This document shows, piece after piece, positions 23,461 through 32,369 of a DNA stretch of 64,000 nt (position 1 is the stretch's first letter; each line of letters starts with the position of its first letter). The stretch covers positions 1,550,001 to 1,614,000 of the forward strand of contig NZ_JAOVZR010000001.1 in the NCBI RefSeq assembly GCF_026619415.1, read 5' to 3'. The notes under the pieces are model-generated. The model saw nothing but the letters and a program-made list of their open reading frames with translations, was not told the DNA's origin and ran no database searches. A program made the translations under genes and the position numbers. Source of the stretch: Hoeflea algicola (GTDB taxonomy: Bacteria; Pseudomonadota; Alphaproteobacteria; Rhizobiales; Rhizobiaceae).

Positions 23461-24084
23461 TCAGCCGGCGAAAAACCGCGCCAGCAGCGAGATTGACAGC
23501 GCCGCCATCACAGCCGCGATCAGCCCGTCGAGCACCCGCCAGGCCGAAGGCCGGGCGAACAGCGGCTCCAGCACCCGCGCACCATAACCAAGCCCGAAGA
23601 ACCAGATGAACGACGACGACATCGCCCCGATGGCAAACGCCAGCCGCGCCGTGCCTTCATAGCGCCCGCTCAGGCCACCCACCAGCAGCACGGTGTCGAG
23701 ATAGACATGCGGATTGAGGAAGGTGAAGGCGAGACAGGTCAGCACCGCAGCTTTCAGCGATCCCGGCCCGGACTTGGCTGCTTCCAGCCCCGAAGGCGAG
23801 ATCGCCCGTTTGAGCGCCAGAAACGCATAGACGTCGAGGAACGCGGCCCCACCCAACGTCACCACCGCGATAAGAATTCTCGAACCCGAAATGATCGCAC
23901 CGAGCCCGGCGACACCCAGCCCGATCAGCACTGCATCCGACAGTGCGCAGATCAGGCACAGGATGAAGACATGCTGACGCAGCAACCCCTGCCGCAGAAT
24001 GAAGGCGTTTTGCGCGCCGATGGCGATGATCAGCGAACCACCAAGCAGCAGGCCGGAAAAAGCGGGAGCAAAGAGAGGTGTCAT
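23461..24084 (-). CDS. LysE/ArgO family amino-acid exporter
   Basis: A 207-aa inner-membrane protein with about six hydrophobic segments. The N-terminal motif GSLIIAIGAQNAFILRQGL and the later FTFLNPHVYLDTVLLVGG are diagnostic of LysE/ArgO basic amino-acid exporters. It probably exports lysine and/or arginine. It starts 4 bp after the yedK stop, so the two are likely one transcript. I see no adjacent LysR-type regulator of the LysG/ArgP kind. Confidence 0.88.
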   Translation of the reverse strand: MTPLFAPAFSGLLLGGSLIIAIGAQNAFILRQGLLRQHVFILCLICALSDAVLIGLGVAGLGAIISGSRILIAVVTLGGAAFLDVYAFLALKRAISPSGLEAAKSGPGSLKAAVLTCLAFTFLNPHVYLDTVLLVGGLSGRYEGTARLAFAIGAMSSSFIWFFGLGYGARVLEPLFARPSAWRVLDGLIAAVMAALSISLLARFFAG

Positions 24085-24088
24085 CGGG

Positions 24089-24874
24089 TCAGAACAACTT
24101 CAACTGGTCAGAGGCAGCAGGCGGCGCTTTGGCTTTGCGAACCGGTTTGGCTGGCTCGGGCGGCGCGAACTCATCGGTGGCGGGCTCTTGCACTTCCGGG
24201 CCGCTGTTTGCAACCTTGTTGACCAGATCGGAGATCCGGATGGCCTCGAAATAGTCCTCCGGCGCCGGTGCCATCAGATCGGCCACATGTCGCGGTTCCT
24301 GGTTGAGGCAATCAAGCCAGCGGGAGAAATCCTCCGGCCTTATCACCACCGGCATCCGGTCATGCACCCGTGCAATCATCTGGTTTGCAGCCGTGGTCAG
24401 CACCGCGGCAGTATCGATCTCCGCCCCGTCGGCACTCATATAGGTTTCGAGCAACCCGCCAAAGGCAACGATGCCGCCACCTTTCGGCTTGATCCAGTAA
24501 GGCGTGGATTTCTCGTTTGAGCCTTTGGGCGGGCGATGCCATTCGTAAAATCCCGACGCGGCGATCAGCACCCGGCGATGCCGCATGGCGGCGCGGAACG
24601 AGGCCTTTTCGGCCGCCGTTTCGGAGCGTGCATTGATCAGCAACGGAAAATCGGCCGGATCCTTGACCCATCCGGGCAGAAATCCCCAGCGCGCCAACAG
24701 CGCCCGGCGATCGGTGCGGTTGTCGCCCTCTTCGCGGCGGCGGTCGCCGGCAATGATCAGGATCGGCTGCGTCGGCGCGATATTGTAGCGCGGCGGAAAA
24801 TCCTCGATCTCCTCGAGACCGAACATTTCCTGCACCTCTTCCGGCGTCGCTGTCAGTGAAAACCGTCCACACAT
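24089..24874 (-). CDS. SOS response-associated peptidase (YedK/HMCES family)
   Basis: SRAP-domain protein of 261 aa. Family members use the N-terminal cysteine (Cys2 after Met removal) to crosslink and shield abasic sites in single-stranded DNA. The sequence shows MCGRFSLT at the start, RYNIAPTQ, LARWGFLPGW, NARSET, GFYEWH and the catalytic histidine in RVHDRMPVV. ATG 24874 is required to place Cys2. The C-terminal 35 residues are a flexible Pro/Ala/Lys-rich linker ending DQLKLF, which resembles a beta-sliding-clamp binding motif. Confidence 0.9.
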   Translation of the reverse strand: MCGRFSLTATPEEVQEMFGLEEIEDFPPRYNIAPTQPILIIAGDRRREEGDNRTDRRALLARWGFLPGWVKDPADFPLLINARSETAAEKASFRAAMRHRRVLIAASGFYEWHRPPKGSNEKSTPYWIKPKGGGIVAFGGLLETYMSADGAEIDTAAVLTTAANQMIARVHDRMPVVIRPEDFSRWLDCLNQEPRHVADLMAPAPEDYFEAIRISDLVNKVANSGPEVQEPATDEFAPPEPAKPVRKAKAPPAASDQLKLF

Positions 24875-24925
24875 TGCCAATCCATGCCGCACGACGGTGG
24901 AAGGGTCAAGCAATGACCGACCGGA

Positions 24926-25621
24926 CTATACCGGCCTGGTGTCGGAGACGATTCGCCCGTCTTCCAGCGTGACGATGCGGTCGGCCAGTTCGAGAATGCG
25001 GTTGTCGTGGGTCACCATCACCGTCGTCGTGCCGCGCTGCTCTCCCAGCCGCTTGAGCATTGCCACGACATTAAGCCCGCTCTCCTTGTCGAGCGCCGCC
25101 GTCGGTTCATCGGCAAAGACGATGTCGGGATTGCCAATCAGCGCCCGGGCCACCGCAACACGCTGTTTCTGCCCGCCCGACAGATTGCCAGGCAGGTAAT
25201 CCATTCGGTCCCCAAGACCGACCAGCGACAAGGCATGGCGCGCGGCCTGCTGCTCGACCTTAGGGTTGTTCAAATGGTGCACCTGAAGCCCCATCTGCGC
25301 ATTCTGCAGCGCAGTCAGGCTGCCATGCAGATTGTGCGCTTGAAAGATGAACCCGAGCCTGCACCGGAGCGCTTCATTGAGCGCGTTGCCAGCGCCCATC
25401 AGCTCGTGTCCGAGCAGAGTGATAGAGCCTTCCTGAACGTCGCGCAGGCAACCCATCAGCGTCAGCACCGTTGTCTTGCCGGACCCCGAAGGGCCCATCA
25501 GCACTGTCAGGCTGCCGCGCACCACTTTGAGATCGACATCGAAGATCGCCTGTTTGCGCGCCTCGCCGGTGCCGAACCAATGGTTCAGGCCGTGCACATT
25601 GATCGAGTGATCATCACTCAT
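24926..25621 (-). CDS. DevA-type ABC transporter ATP-binding protein
   Basis: ATPase subunit (231 aa) of a MacB/LolD-like ABC system, with Walker A GPSGSGKTT, signature LSGGQKQRVAVARAL and Walker B IVFADEPTAALD. It is the last of three overlapping or adjacent minus-strand genes encoding fusion protein, permease and ATPase, the composition of the cyanobacterial DevBCA exporter. ATG 25621 is preceded by GAGGG and lies 10 bp after the permease stop. Confidence 0.9.
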   Translation of the reverse strand: MSDDHSINVHGLNHWFGTGEARKQAIFDVDLKVVRGSLTVLMGPSGSGKTTVLTLMGCLRDVQEGSITLLGHELMGAGNALNEALRCRLGFIFQAHNLHGSLTALQNAQMGLQVHHLNNPKVEQQAARHALSLVGLGDRMDYLPGNLSGGQKQRVAVARALIGNPDIVFADEPTAALDKESGLNVVAMLKRLGEQRGTTTVMVTHDNRILELADRIVTLEDGRIVSDTRPV

Positions 25622-25631
25622 GCCCACGCCC

Positions 25632-26804
25632 TCAAAACAGATCAGCCGGATCGGCCGCCGCTAGTCGCCGGGTTGCGATGGCACCCGACAGCGAGCAGGC
25701 AACCAGCGTTCCGATCAGCACGATTGCCGCCATGTCCCAGGTCATAGCCAAGGGAAGATTTGTGGCCTTTTTCATGCCGACCAGCAATCCAGTGCCGACA
25801 ATCACCCCGGGCACGAAGCCGAACACGGCCAAGATCAGCGCCTCCTCAAAAACAATGCCGAGGAAGAATTTCTGCGGATAGCCCATCGCCTTGAAGGTCG
25901 CATATTCCGACAGATGATCGGCCACGTCGGTCGAGAGCACCTGGTAGACGATGACGATGCCGACCAGCACGCCGATGATCACGCCAAAGCCGAAAATGAT
26001 GCCGGTCGGCCGCTTGGTCTGCTGGTAGCTGAGATCGTCGGCCTTGGCCTGATCATAGGAGCGGATGCGCAGCGACTTGTCCGAAATCAGGTCCCGCAAT
26101 CGGACCGAAACCACCTCCGGGTCCGCCCCCGGCTTAACCTGCAACAAGATATGATCAGGTGCGGCCGAACTGCGCGCCGGAAACAGTGACAGGAAAGTCT
26201 GGTCCGACATGATCATATAGCCGTCGCCGCCAAATCCGCCGCCGCCCTGAAAAGTATCATACAGCGTCACCGTCTTGCCGCTCACCTCGAAGCTCGCCGG
26301 TGTCTGCGGACGGATCGCGGCAGCTTCCTCGGGCGGTAGGCCGCGGGTGGCCATATCGAGAATGGCCGAGTCGTTGAGTTGCAGCGTCGCCAACTTCGGT
26401 TTGAGCACCGGGCTTAAAAAATCCGGCAGCGTCGGATCGATGCCGAAGCTGGTCAGCCCCAGCGTCTTGGTCGGGCGCGGCCAGTTTGTATTGCCGACAA
26501 ATATCCCGGTCCCCAGTGTCACTTCCGGATCGGCCTGCGCCTGAAACAGCCATTGCCGCGCGACATTGCCGCCCTCGGTCATCGAATTGGCATCCGAAGC
26601 CGAGATCATGATGTCGGCATTGAAAAAATCATAGGGCTTCAAAGTCGCAATCGCCATCGAGTTCATGATGCCCAGTTGCACAAACACCAGCACATTGGCG
26701 AATGCCACACCTGCAATCGCCGCGGCAAAACGCGTCCGGCTGTGGGTCAACTGCAGCCAGCCGATCGGCAGCCGCCCGAACAGCCATTGCAGCAAACGGC
26801 TCAT
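25632..26804 (-). CDS. DevC-type ABC transporter permease
   Basis: A 390-aa FtsX/MacB-like permease: one N-terminal membrane helix (about residues 25-50), a large periplasmic domain, and three C-terminal helices (about 270-385). The N-terminus LLQWLFGRLPIGWLQLTHSRTRF and KAMGYPQKFFLGIVFEEALIL are typical of DevC proteins. It overlaps the fusion-protein gene by 4 bp (ATGA). Exported substrate unknown; the heterocyst homologue exports glycolipids. Confidence 0.88.
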   Translation of the reverse strand: MSRLLQWLFGRLPIGWLQLTHSRTRFAAAIAGVAFANVLVFVQLGIMNSMAIATLKPYDFFNADIMISASDANSMTEGGNVARQWLFQAQADPEVTLGTGIFVGNTNWPRPTKTLGLTSFGIDPTLPDFLSPVLKPKLATLQLNDSAILDMATRGLPPEEAAAIRPQTPASFEVSGKTVTLYDTFQGGGGFGGDGYMIMSDQTFLSLFPARSSAAPDHILLQVKPGADPEVVSVRLRDLISDKSLRIRSYDQAKADDLSYQQTKRPTGIIFGFGVIIGVLVGIVIVYQVLSTDVADHLSEYATFKAMGYPQKFFLGIVFEEALILAVFGFVPGVIVGTGLLVGMKKATNLPLAMTWDMAAIVLIGTLVACSLSGAIATRRLAAADPADLF

Positions 26805-28033
26805 GGATTGCTCTTGGTGGCGACCGTTCGCGTATCGATGCGGGCGATCACCTCGAGATTGGTGTAGCGCGCGGCAACATCTGACGACGCTTCATCCAGC
26901 TCAACCATCACCTTGATCACTCGCGCATCGGTGTTTGCCGCCGTGTCGTCGGATAGCAGGCCCTGGCGTCCCACCGTCAGGCCGATCGACTTGACCCGGC
27001 CCTGCAGCGTTTGGCCGATGGCAACAGCCGCCAGTTCCACCGGCTGACCTTCGGCGACATGGGCGATCCGGTCCTGATAGACCTCCACCTCGGCCATCAT
27101 CTGATCGGTATCACCAATCAGCATGATGCCATCGCTGGGTGGCTTCTCTCCCGGATTGGCCATTGAATCAAGCACCACGCCGCTGATAGGCGCCAGAACC
27201 GCAGACCGGACCAGATCCTGCTCGGCACGGGTCAGGTCCGCCTTGGCTGCATCAAGATTGCGCGCGGCGACAATCACATCGGGCTGCAGTTCGACAACTT
27301 CGCCGCTGAATCGCGATAATGTCGCTTCGGCTTTCTGTACCGCAAGGACGGCCTGACGCTCGGCTGCAGCAAGAGAATCGAGCGAGGCCTGGGTGATCAC
27401 GCCGCGCTCGAACAAGGCTTTGCCGCGCTCAAGTTCGGCCGATGCTTCAGTGCTTGCGCTGCGCGCCTGTTCCATCGCTGCGCGGGCTTCGGCTTGCGAG
27501 TTCTGCACCGATGCGGTGGTTTGAACCAGTGCCGCCTCGCGAACGGCAACATTGGCCTCAGCTGACAGCACCGCGCTGTGCAATTGCCCCTGATTGTCGA
27601 GCCGCGCAACCACTGCACCCTTTTCAACCCGGTCACCGATGCTCACCAGCACTTCCGCAATGCGCGCATCGCCGGCACCATAGGGCGGCGCCACGATCGA
27701 TACATCGCCACGCGGCATCAGCCGGGCCAGCCCGACAACGTCGCTGGCCTGCATGGTCGCCACCATCTCCTTGGGCATTTCCATATCTGGCGGCAGCGCA
27801 ATTGGTGTGGCCGAGCCGGCACCGGGCTGCAGCCCTGTTAGCGCATAGAATTTCTGCAAGGCGACCGGCTGGTAATACATACCGATCACCCCACCCGAGA
27901 ACATGATGACAGGGATCAGCAACACCAACAGGTAACGCTTGTGAAACCGCCACCGCCGTCGGACGACTGGCTGACTGTCGCTATCGTGCCGGATGACGTC
28001 CAGCGGCAGGTCGGGTTCGGGCGAAGGTGTCAT
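26801..28033 (-). CDS. HlyD/DevB-type membrane fusion protein
   Basis: Periplasmic adaptor of 410 aa. A cytoplasmic N-terminus is followed by a membrane anchor (about residues 33-52), a biotinyl-lipoyl-like half (VSIGDRVEKGAVVARLDN), a long alpha-helical hairpin rich in Ala/Glu/Gln (about 150-260), and the second lipoyl/beta-barrel part (APISGVVLDSMANPGE). It links the DevC/DevA pump to an outer-membrane partner not encoded in this window. ATG 28033 is chosen because the upstream extension lacks similarity. Confidence 0.88.
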   Translation of the reverse strand: MTPSPEPDLPLDVIRHDSDSQPVVRRRWRFHKRYLLVLLIPVIMFSGGVIGMYYQPVALQKFYALTGLQPGAGSATPIALPPDMEMPKEMVATMQASDVVGLARLMPRGDVSIVAPPYGAGDARIAEVLVSIGDRVEKGAVVARLDNQGQLHSAVLSAEANVAVREAALVQTTASVQNSQAEARAAMEQARSASTEASAELERGKALFERGVITQASLDSLAAAERQAVLAVQKAEATLSRFSGEVVELQPDVIVAARNLDAAKADLTRAEQDLVRSAVLAPISGVVLDSMANPGEKPPSDGIMLIGDTDQMMAEVEVYQDRIAHVAEGQPVELAAVAIGQTLQGRVKSIGLTVGRQGLLSDDTAANTDARVIKVMVELDEASSDVAARYTNLEVIARIDTRTVATKSNP

Positions 28034-28248
28034 TGAAAAGTCCAGTTCTCGGGCTCTGGCTGCAAACAGAGGTAAAACATATTGTTTTCTGCATATTTTT
28101 ACAACGCCATTCCCCGGCAGTGTACCACCTGCAAAAATGTTCGTGGAACGTGGCCCGGAAGGCATCTGGGCAATTACCGGGGTTGCCGCCAGTAAGAAAC
28201 TTGGCACATTACAATTCGCTGACAATGCGCGTGGAAGGAACCCTAAAA

Positions 28249-28695
28249 ATGGCCGATCAGAATGGTCCAATCTACGACGCACCGGCACTTGCTGTGTCAG
28301 TGGCGTTGGAGCGCGAGGGCAAATATCTGCTGGTTCTGCGCGCCAACCCGCCCGCCCAGCACATGTATGCCTTTCCCGGCGGCCGGGTCGATCCGGATGA
28401 AAAACTGGAAGACGCCGCCTTACGCGAACTTGCCGAGGAGACCGGGTTGAAGGCAGCCAATCCAAAGCCGTTTGCCAGCTTTGACCTGCCCTCAAGGCGC
28501 GCCGACGGCAGCCTGTCCTCGCATTTTCTGCTCACCGTGTTCGTAGCCGAGGACTGTGGCGGTGACGCCAAAGCGCTCGACGACGCCAAGGCCGTGGGTT
28601 GGTATAGCCCGGCCGAAATTCGTAATCTGCCGGTGCCCGAAAGCATGCTCACCTGCATCGATATGCTGACAGGGGCAACCCCGCCGAACGGCTAG
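28249..28695 (+). CDS. Nudix hydrolase
   Basis: A 148-aa Nudix hydrolase. The Nudix box is intact: GGRVDPDEKLEDAA followed by LRELAEETGL, matching GX5EX7REUXEEXGU. Substrate unknown; many relatives cleave ADP-ribose, NADH or damaged nucleotides. ATG 28249 has GGAAGGAA 8 bp upstream and is preferred over ATG 28225. It is divergent from the devBCA-like operon across a 215-bp gap. Confidence 0.9.
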   Translation: MADQNGPIYDAPALAVSVALEREGKYLLVLRANPPAQHMYAFPGGRVDPDEKLEDAALRELAEETGLKAANPKPFASFDLPSRRADGSLSSHFLLTVFVAEDCGGDAKALDDAKAVGWYSPAEIRNLPVPESMLTCIDMLTGATPPNG

Positions 28696-28780
28696 ACTGG
28701 TCTGTTTCGTTAGCTAGGACCTCAAGCGAATGTGAGCCGGCTTGATTGGTTTCCGGGCGCTGCAGACGCTACAAAACCAC

Positions 28781-29806
28781 ATGAACGGCTTTCACCCCAC
28801 CCGCCCGGCCAAGGCCGGTATACTGTCGCTGCCGCCAATCTTCGCGATTGCGGCAGTGCTGGTGGCCTCGCTTGCGCTTTCAACGGTTGTGGCGCTCGCC
28901 ACCCCCGAGCGCTGGCAGCAGGAGGGATGGAAAACCGATTTTTCCCGATCCAGCATCGATTTTGCCAGCATCAAGTCGGGCGGGCCGCCGCGCGATGGCA
29001 TCCCGCCGATAGACGACCCTGTCTTCCTTCCGGTCAACCAGACCTCTGGCCTTGATGACAAGGAGCCAGTGATGTCGGTGGTGATCGATGGCGCGGCCCG
29101 CGCCTACCCGCTGCGGGTGATGATTTGGCACGAGATCGTCAACGACACTATCGCCGGTCGCGCCATAGCGGTGACCTATTGCCCCTTGTGCAACGCTGCC
29201 ATTGTCTTCGACCGCACCGTTGAAGGAACCGAAACAACCTTTGGCACCACCGGCAAGCTACGCAATTCCGACCTGGTCATGTATGACCGGGAAACCGACA
29301 GCTGGTGGCAGCAGTTTACCGGCGAAGCCATCACTGGAGTCCGAACCGGCACCAAGCTTGAGGTGATCCCGTCGCGGCTCGAAGCCTGGGCCAGCTTCCG
29401 CGACCGTCACCCCGATGGCGAAGTTCTTACGCCCAGCAATCCCGGCCTGCGCCAATACGGGCGCAATCCCTATGCGGGTTATGACAGTTCCCGCGTCCCG
29501 TTCCTTTATAGCGGCCCGATGCCCGAAGGCATCGCCCCGCTATCCTATGTGGTGGTGGTGCGCGAAGGTCCCGAGCCGATCGCCATCTCGCTCGACAGGG
29601 TCCGCCGCGATGGCATAATCACGGTCGGCGGCGTCACCATCAGTTGGGTAGCCGGCGTGCGCTCGGCGCTCGATACCGGGACCATCGCCCAGGGCCGCGA
29701 GATTGGCAGCATCACCGTGACCCGCAATGGCGAGGATATCGCCCACGAACTGACTTTCGCTTTCGTTGTCAGTGCCTTTCTGCCCCAGACCGCCATTCTC
29801 GATTGA
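28781..29806 (+). CDS. DUF3179 domain-containing protein
   Basis: A 341-aa protein with an N-terminal hydrophobic segment (signal anchor, about residues 14-36) and a DUF3179 domain recognisable from the motif VTYCPLCNAAIVFDR with its two cysteines, plus SWWQQFTGEAITG. The domain is probably periplasmic. Its function is unknown; the CxxC pair could bind a metal or be redox-active. ATG 28781 is preferred over 28742 because it gives a normal leader peptide. Confidence 0.85.
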   Translation: MNGFHPTRPAKAGILSLPPIFAIAAVLVASLALSTVVALATPERWQQEGWKTDFSRSSIDFASIKSGGPPRDGIPPIDDPVFLPVNQTSGLDDKEPVMSVVIDGAARAYPLRVMIWHEIVNDTIAGRAIAVTYCPLCNAAIVFDRTVEGTETTFGTTGKLRNSDLVMYDRETDSWWQQFTGEAITGVRTGTKLEVIPSRLEAWASFRDRHPDGEVLTPSNPGLRQYGRNPYAGYDSSRVPFLYSGPMPEGIAPLSYVVVVREGPEPIAISLDRVRRDGIITVGGVTISWVAGVRSALDTGTIAQGREIGSITVTRNGEDIAHELTFAFVVSAFLPQTAILD

Positions 29807-29850
29807 CACGCGTACCACCGACGGGATTTCATCAATCGAAACCATGGTGT

Positions 29851-30294
29851 ATGGGAACACACATGTTGCGCAGTCTTGCCCAGACCCTGATCCTGCTCGT
29901 TTCCATCGTCCTCTCGGGCGGGCCCGTCGCTGTCCACGCCGCCGCAGTCGATGAGGCTGCCGAACCAACGATCGAGGCTGACCAACCGCCACCGCCCTAC
30001 GAGGCCCGGTTGTTGCGCCTGGCCGAAATTCTCGGTTCGGTCCAGTATCTGCGCAATCTGTGCAATCCCGATGGCGAAACCGCCTGGCGCGAGACCATGC
30101 AGGCACTGCTCGACAGCGAAACCGTCGGCGAGGAAGCGCGGCGCGAACACCTCACCGGTGGTTACAATCGCGGTTTCCGTGCCTTTGCCGCAGTTTACAC
30201 CTCCTGCACCGACGCCGCCCGCCTCGCCGAGGAGCGATACCGTCGCGAAGGAGCAACACTTGTCTCTGAAATAGTCGCGCGGTACGGAAATTGA
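29851..30294 (+). CDS. TIGR02301 family secreted protein
   Basis: A 147-aa protein with a signal peptide (cleavage probably after VHAAA, about residue 33). Its C-terminal part YEARLLRLAEILGSVQYLRNLC...YNRGFRAFAAVYTSC is typical of the alphaproteobacterial TIGR02301 family of unknown function. Two conserved cysteines could form a disulfide. ATG 29863 is an alternative start. Confidence 0.8.
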   Translation: MGTHMLRSLAQTLILLVSIVLSGGPVAVHAAAVDEAAEPTIEADQPPPPYEARLLRLAEILGSVQYLRNLCNPDGETAWRETMQALLDSETVGEEARREHLTGGYNRGFRAFAAVYTSCTDAARLAEERYRREGATLVSEIVARYGN

Positions 30295-30355
30295 GTTTTT
30301 GTTAACCCTTATCGTCTCGGCCCCGTGCCGAATCCGATCAAGCCGTGCTACGGTG

Positions 30356-30370
30356 TTAACGACATAGTAA
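30356..30370. promoter_or_regulatory. CtrA-like half-matched site
   Basis: TTAA, seven bases, GTAA, 17 bp before ATG 30387. The CtrA consensus in alphaproteobacteria is TTAA-N7-TTAA, so this has one mismatch. Such AT-rich spacing is uncommon in this GC-rich sequence, but one imperfect site is weak evidence. Confidence 0.25.
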
Positions 30371-30386
30371 GTAAGAGTTGGCTCGC

Positions 30387-30656
30387 ATGACACAAACCAC
30401 GCTCCACACCCCTGATGAACTCGACGAGTTGATCGTACAGGAAAAGCTGCAGGTTGCGCTGGAATTGCAGCATGACGCCTGGGCCGAAAGTACGGCCGAC
30501 GGCATCGAGCCGGAGATCATCGCCGACGCCGCGATGATCATTGCAATTCGCGAAACGGTTCGCGCTCTTGGCGAGGATCAGGCTGAAGCGCTTGTGGAAT
30601 CTCTGCGTGGGCGAATTCAGGCTGGCGAATTTTCACCCGAGCGTGTTCTGCAGTAA
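30387..30656 (+). CDS. Conserved hypothetical protein, 89 aa
   Basis: A small acidic, helical protein (TQTTLHTPDELDELIVQEKL near the start) with no recognised domain, membrane segment or signal peptide. The next gene starts 9 bp downstream, suggesting co-transcription. TTG 30378 would add three residues. A TTAA-N7-GTAA element lies just upstream at 30356-30370. Confidence 0.65.
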   Translation: MTQTTLHTPDELDELIVQEKLQVALELQHDAWAESTADGIEPEIIADAAMIIAIRETVRALGEDQAEALVESLRGRIQAGEFSPERVLQ

Positions 30657-30665
30657 AGGTACCGA

Positions 30666-31426
30666 ATGGGTCAAAAAGCGGTCGACCAGCCAAGGCGCAA
30701 GTTCCGATCGGGCGATTCGATTGTCTTGTTTGCACTCGCCCTCGTTCTGTTAACAGGCTTCACCCTGCGGCCGTCCCATGCCCTGAGCGAACTCAAACCG
30801 GTCGAGCCGCCGGTTGTTGCGGATGAAACCACCAAGACACCACCACCTCTCGATGAACCACTGACCAATCCTGATGGCGGATTGCCCGATCCGAGCCCGA
30901 TCATCCGCCAAACCTTGCCCACCCCCGACGGGGTTGCCGCCGAACCCGATGTTGCCGAGCCGGTGGAGGTAATGACCGACCCAACGCTGCTGCCTGAACC
31001 GGCCCAGCGCATGCGCCAGCTGATCATCGAGGCTGCGTCCAGCGGCGACCCGGAGAAATTGCGGGCTCTGTTTGGCGTCGGGCCGACCGCCACACAGCTT
31101 TTACTGGGCGATATCGACGCCGATCCGGTCGACTATATACGCTCCATCTCCGGCGACGGCGAAGGCCAGGAAATCCTCGCCATCCTTATTGACCTGCTCA
31201 ATACCGGCTTTGTCCGGGTGGGTGCCGGCGAACCGGACGAAACCTATATCTGGCCCTATTTTGTTGGGCTCACGCTCGATGAACTCACGCCGCCGCAGCG
31301 GGTGGATCTATTGCGCATTGTTACCGCCGGCGATGTCGAACAGATGAAGGCCTATGGCGGTTACAGTTTCTACCGAATCGGCATTTCGCCAGACGGCGAG
31401 TGGCGTTTTTCCTGGCCGGCGATTAG
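30666..31426 (+). pseudogene. Secreted hypothetical protein, frameshifted at a T run
   Basis: About 253 aa if intact: an N-terminal signal or anchor (about residues 19-38), a Pro-rich linker, then a conserved-looking domain (ALFGVGPTATQLLLG...GYSFYRIGISPDGEW). As written, the frame does not stop but runs on into ygfZ, giving a 566-aa chimera. If the T run at 31406-31410 had six T instead of five, the protein would end WRFFLAGD followed by TAG at 31424-31426. I recall rhizobial relatives ending in a similar FFVAGD. A ribosome-binding site and GTG start for ygfZ lie downstream. Function unknown. Confidence 0.7.
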
Positions 31427-31514
31427 ACCCGCGCCACCGCGCGCCCTTGTCCACCGGTCGGCAAACGCCTACCTATCGACCATCGATAATCTGATTCAGC
31501 CGGAGTCTCGCCCA

Positions 31515-32366
31515 GTGCCAGCCCTCGTTCTCACCGACCGTATAATTGTTCATGTCGACGGCGCCGAGGCCGAGCATTTCCTCCAGAATCTGGTCACGGC
31601 CAATATCGAGGCGCTTGAGGCCGGAGATGCACAGCCGGCGGCGCTGCTGACCCCACAGGGCAAGATCCTGTTTGATTTCCTGATATCGCGCGCGCCCGAG
31701 AGTGGCTACCAGCTCGATGTCCGCGCCGACAGTGTCGATGATCTGGTCCGCCGCTTGACCCTCTACAAGCTGCGCGCCGCCGTAACTTTCGACAAGCTTG
31801 CCGAGACGCCGGTGATCGCCGGCTGGGATAGCCCTGCTCCCGAAGCCGCGCTGCACGATCGCCGCTTTCCCGAACAAGCAGGCGTCTGGCGGCTCTATGG
31901 CAGTGGCTCGGTGGTCGACGCCAACCGATCTGACTGGAACACGGTCCGGATCGCCCACGGTGTCGTGGAATCGGGCCTCGATTACGCCTTGTCGGATGCG
32001 TTTCCGCATGAGTTGCTGATGGACAAGAACCATGGTGTGGACTTCCGCAAGGGCTGCTATGTCGGCCAGGAAGTGGTCTCGCGCATGCAGCACCGGGGCA
32101 CTGCCCGCAAGCGGCCGGCAATGGTGACAGCCGAAATCCCGCTGCCTGAAACCGGCACACCGCTACTAGCTGGTGACAAGCCCGTTGGAACCCTTGGAAC
32201 GGTGGTCGGCACCCAGGCCCTGGCAATCGTGAGAACCGACCGGGTGGCTGACGCGCTTGCCGATTCAACTCCGCTGACTGCCGCTGGCATTCCGGTAAGC
32301 CTGACGCTGCCCGAATGGACTGGGCTATCGTTCAAGGCCAGCGATGACAACGCCGTGGACGGCTAA
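31515..32366 (+). CDS. ygfZ: YgfZ/GcvT-like folate-binding protein
   Basis: A 283-aa protein related to the GcvT aminomethyltransferase fold. YgfZ proteins assist repair or assembly of certain Fe-S enzymes in a folate-dependent way. The family signature KGCYVGQEVVSRMQHRG is present. The start is GTG 31515 with GGAG 10 bp upstream; the continuous upstream frame is explained by the frameshift in the preceding gene. It is followed 3 bp later by the HD-domain gene. Confidence 0.88.
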   Translation: MPALVLTDRIIVHVDGAEAEHFLQNLVTANIEALEAGDAQPAALLTPQGKILFDFLISRAPESGYQLDVRADSVDDLVRRLTLYKLRAAVTFDKLAETPVIAGWDSPAPEAALHDRRFPEQAGVWRLYGSGSVVDANRSDWNTVRIAHGVVESGLDYALSDAFPHELLMDKNHGVDFRKGCYVGQEVVSRMQHRGTARKRPAMVTAEIPLPETGTPLLAGDKPVGTLGTVVGTQALAIVRTDRVADALADSTPLTAAGIPVSLTLPEWTGLSFKASDDNAVDG

Positions 32367-32369
32367 TCC

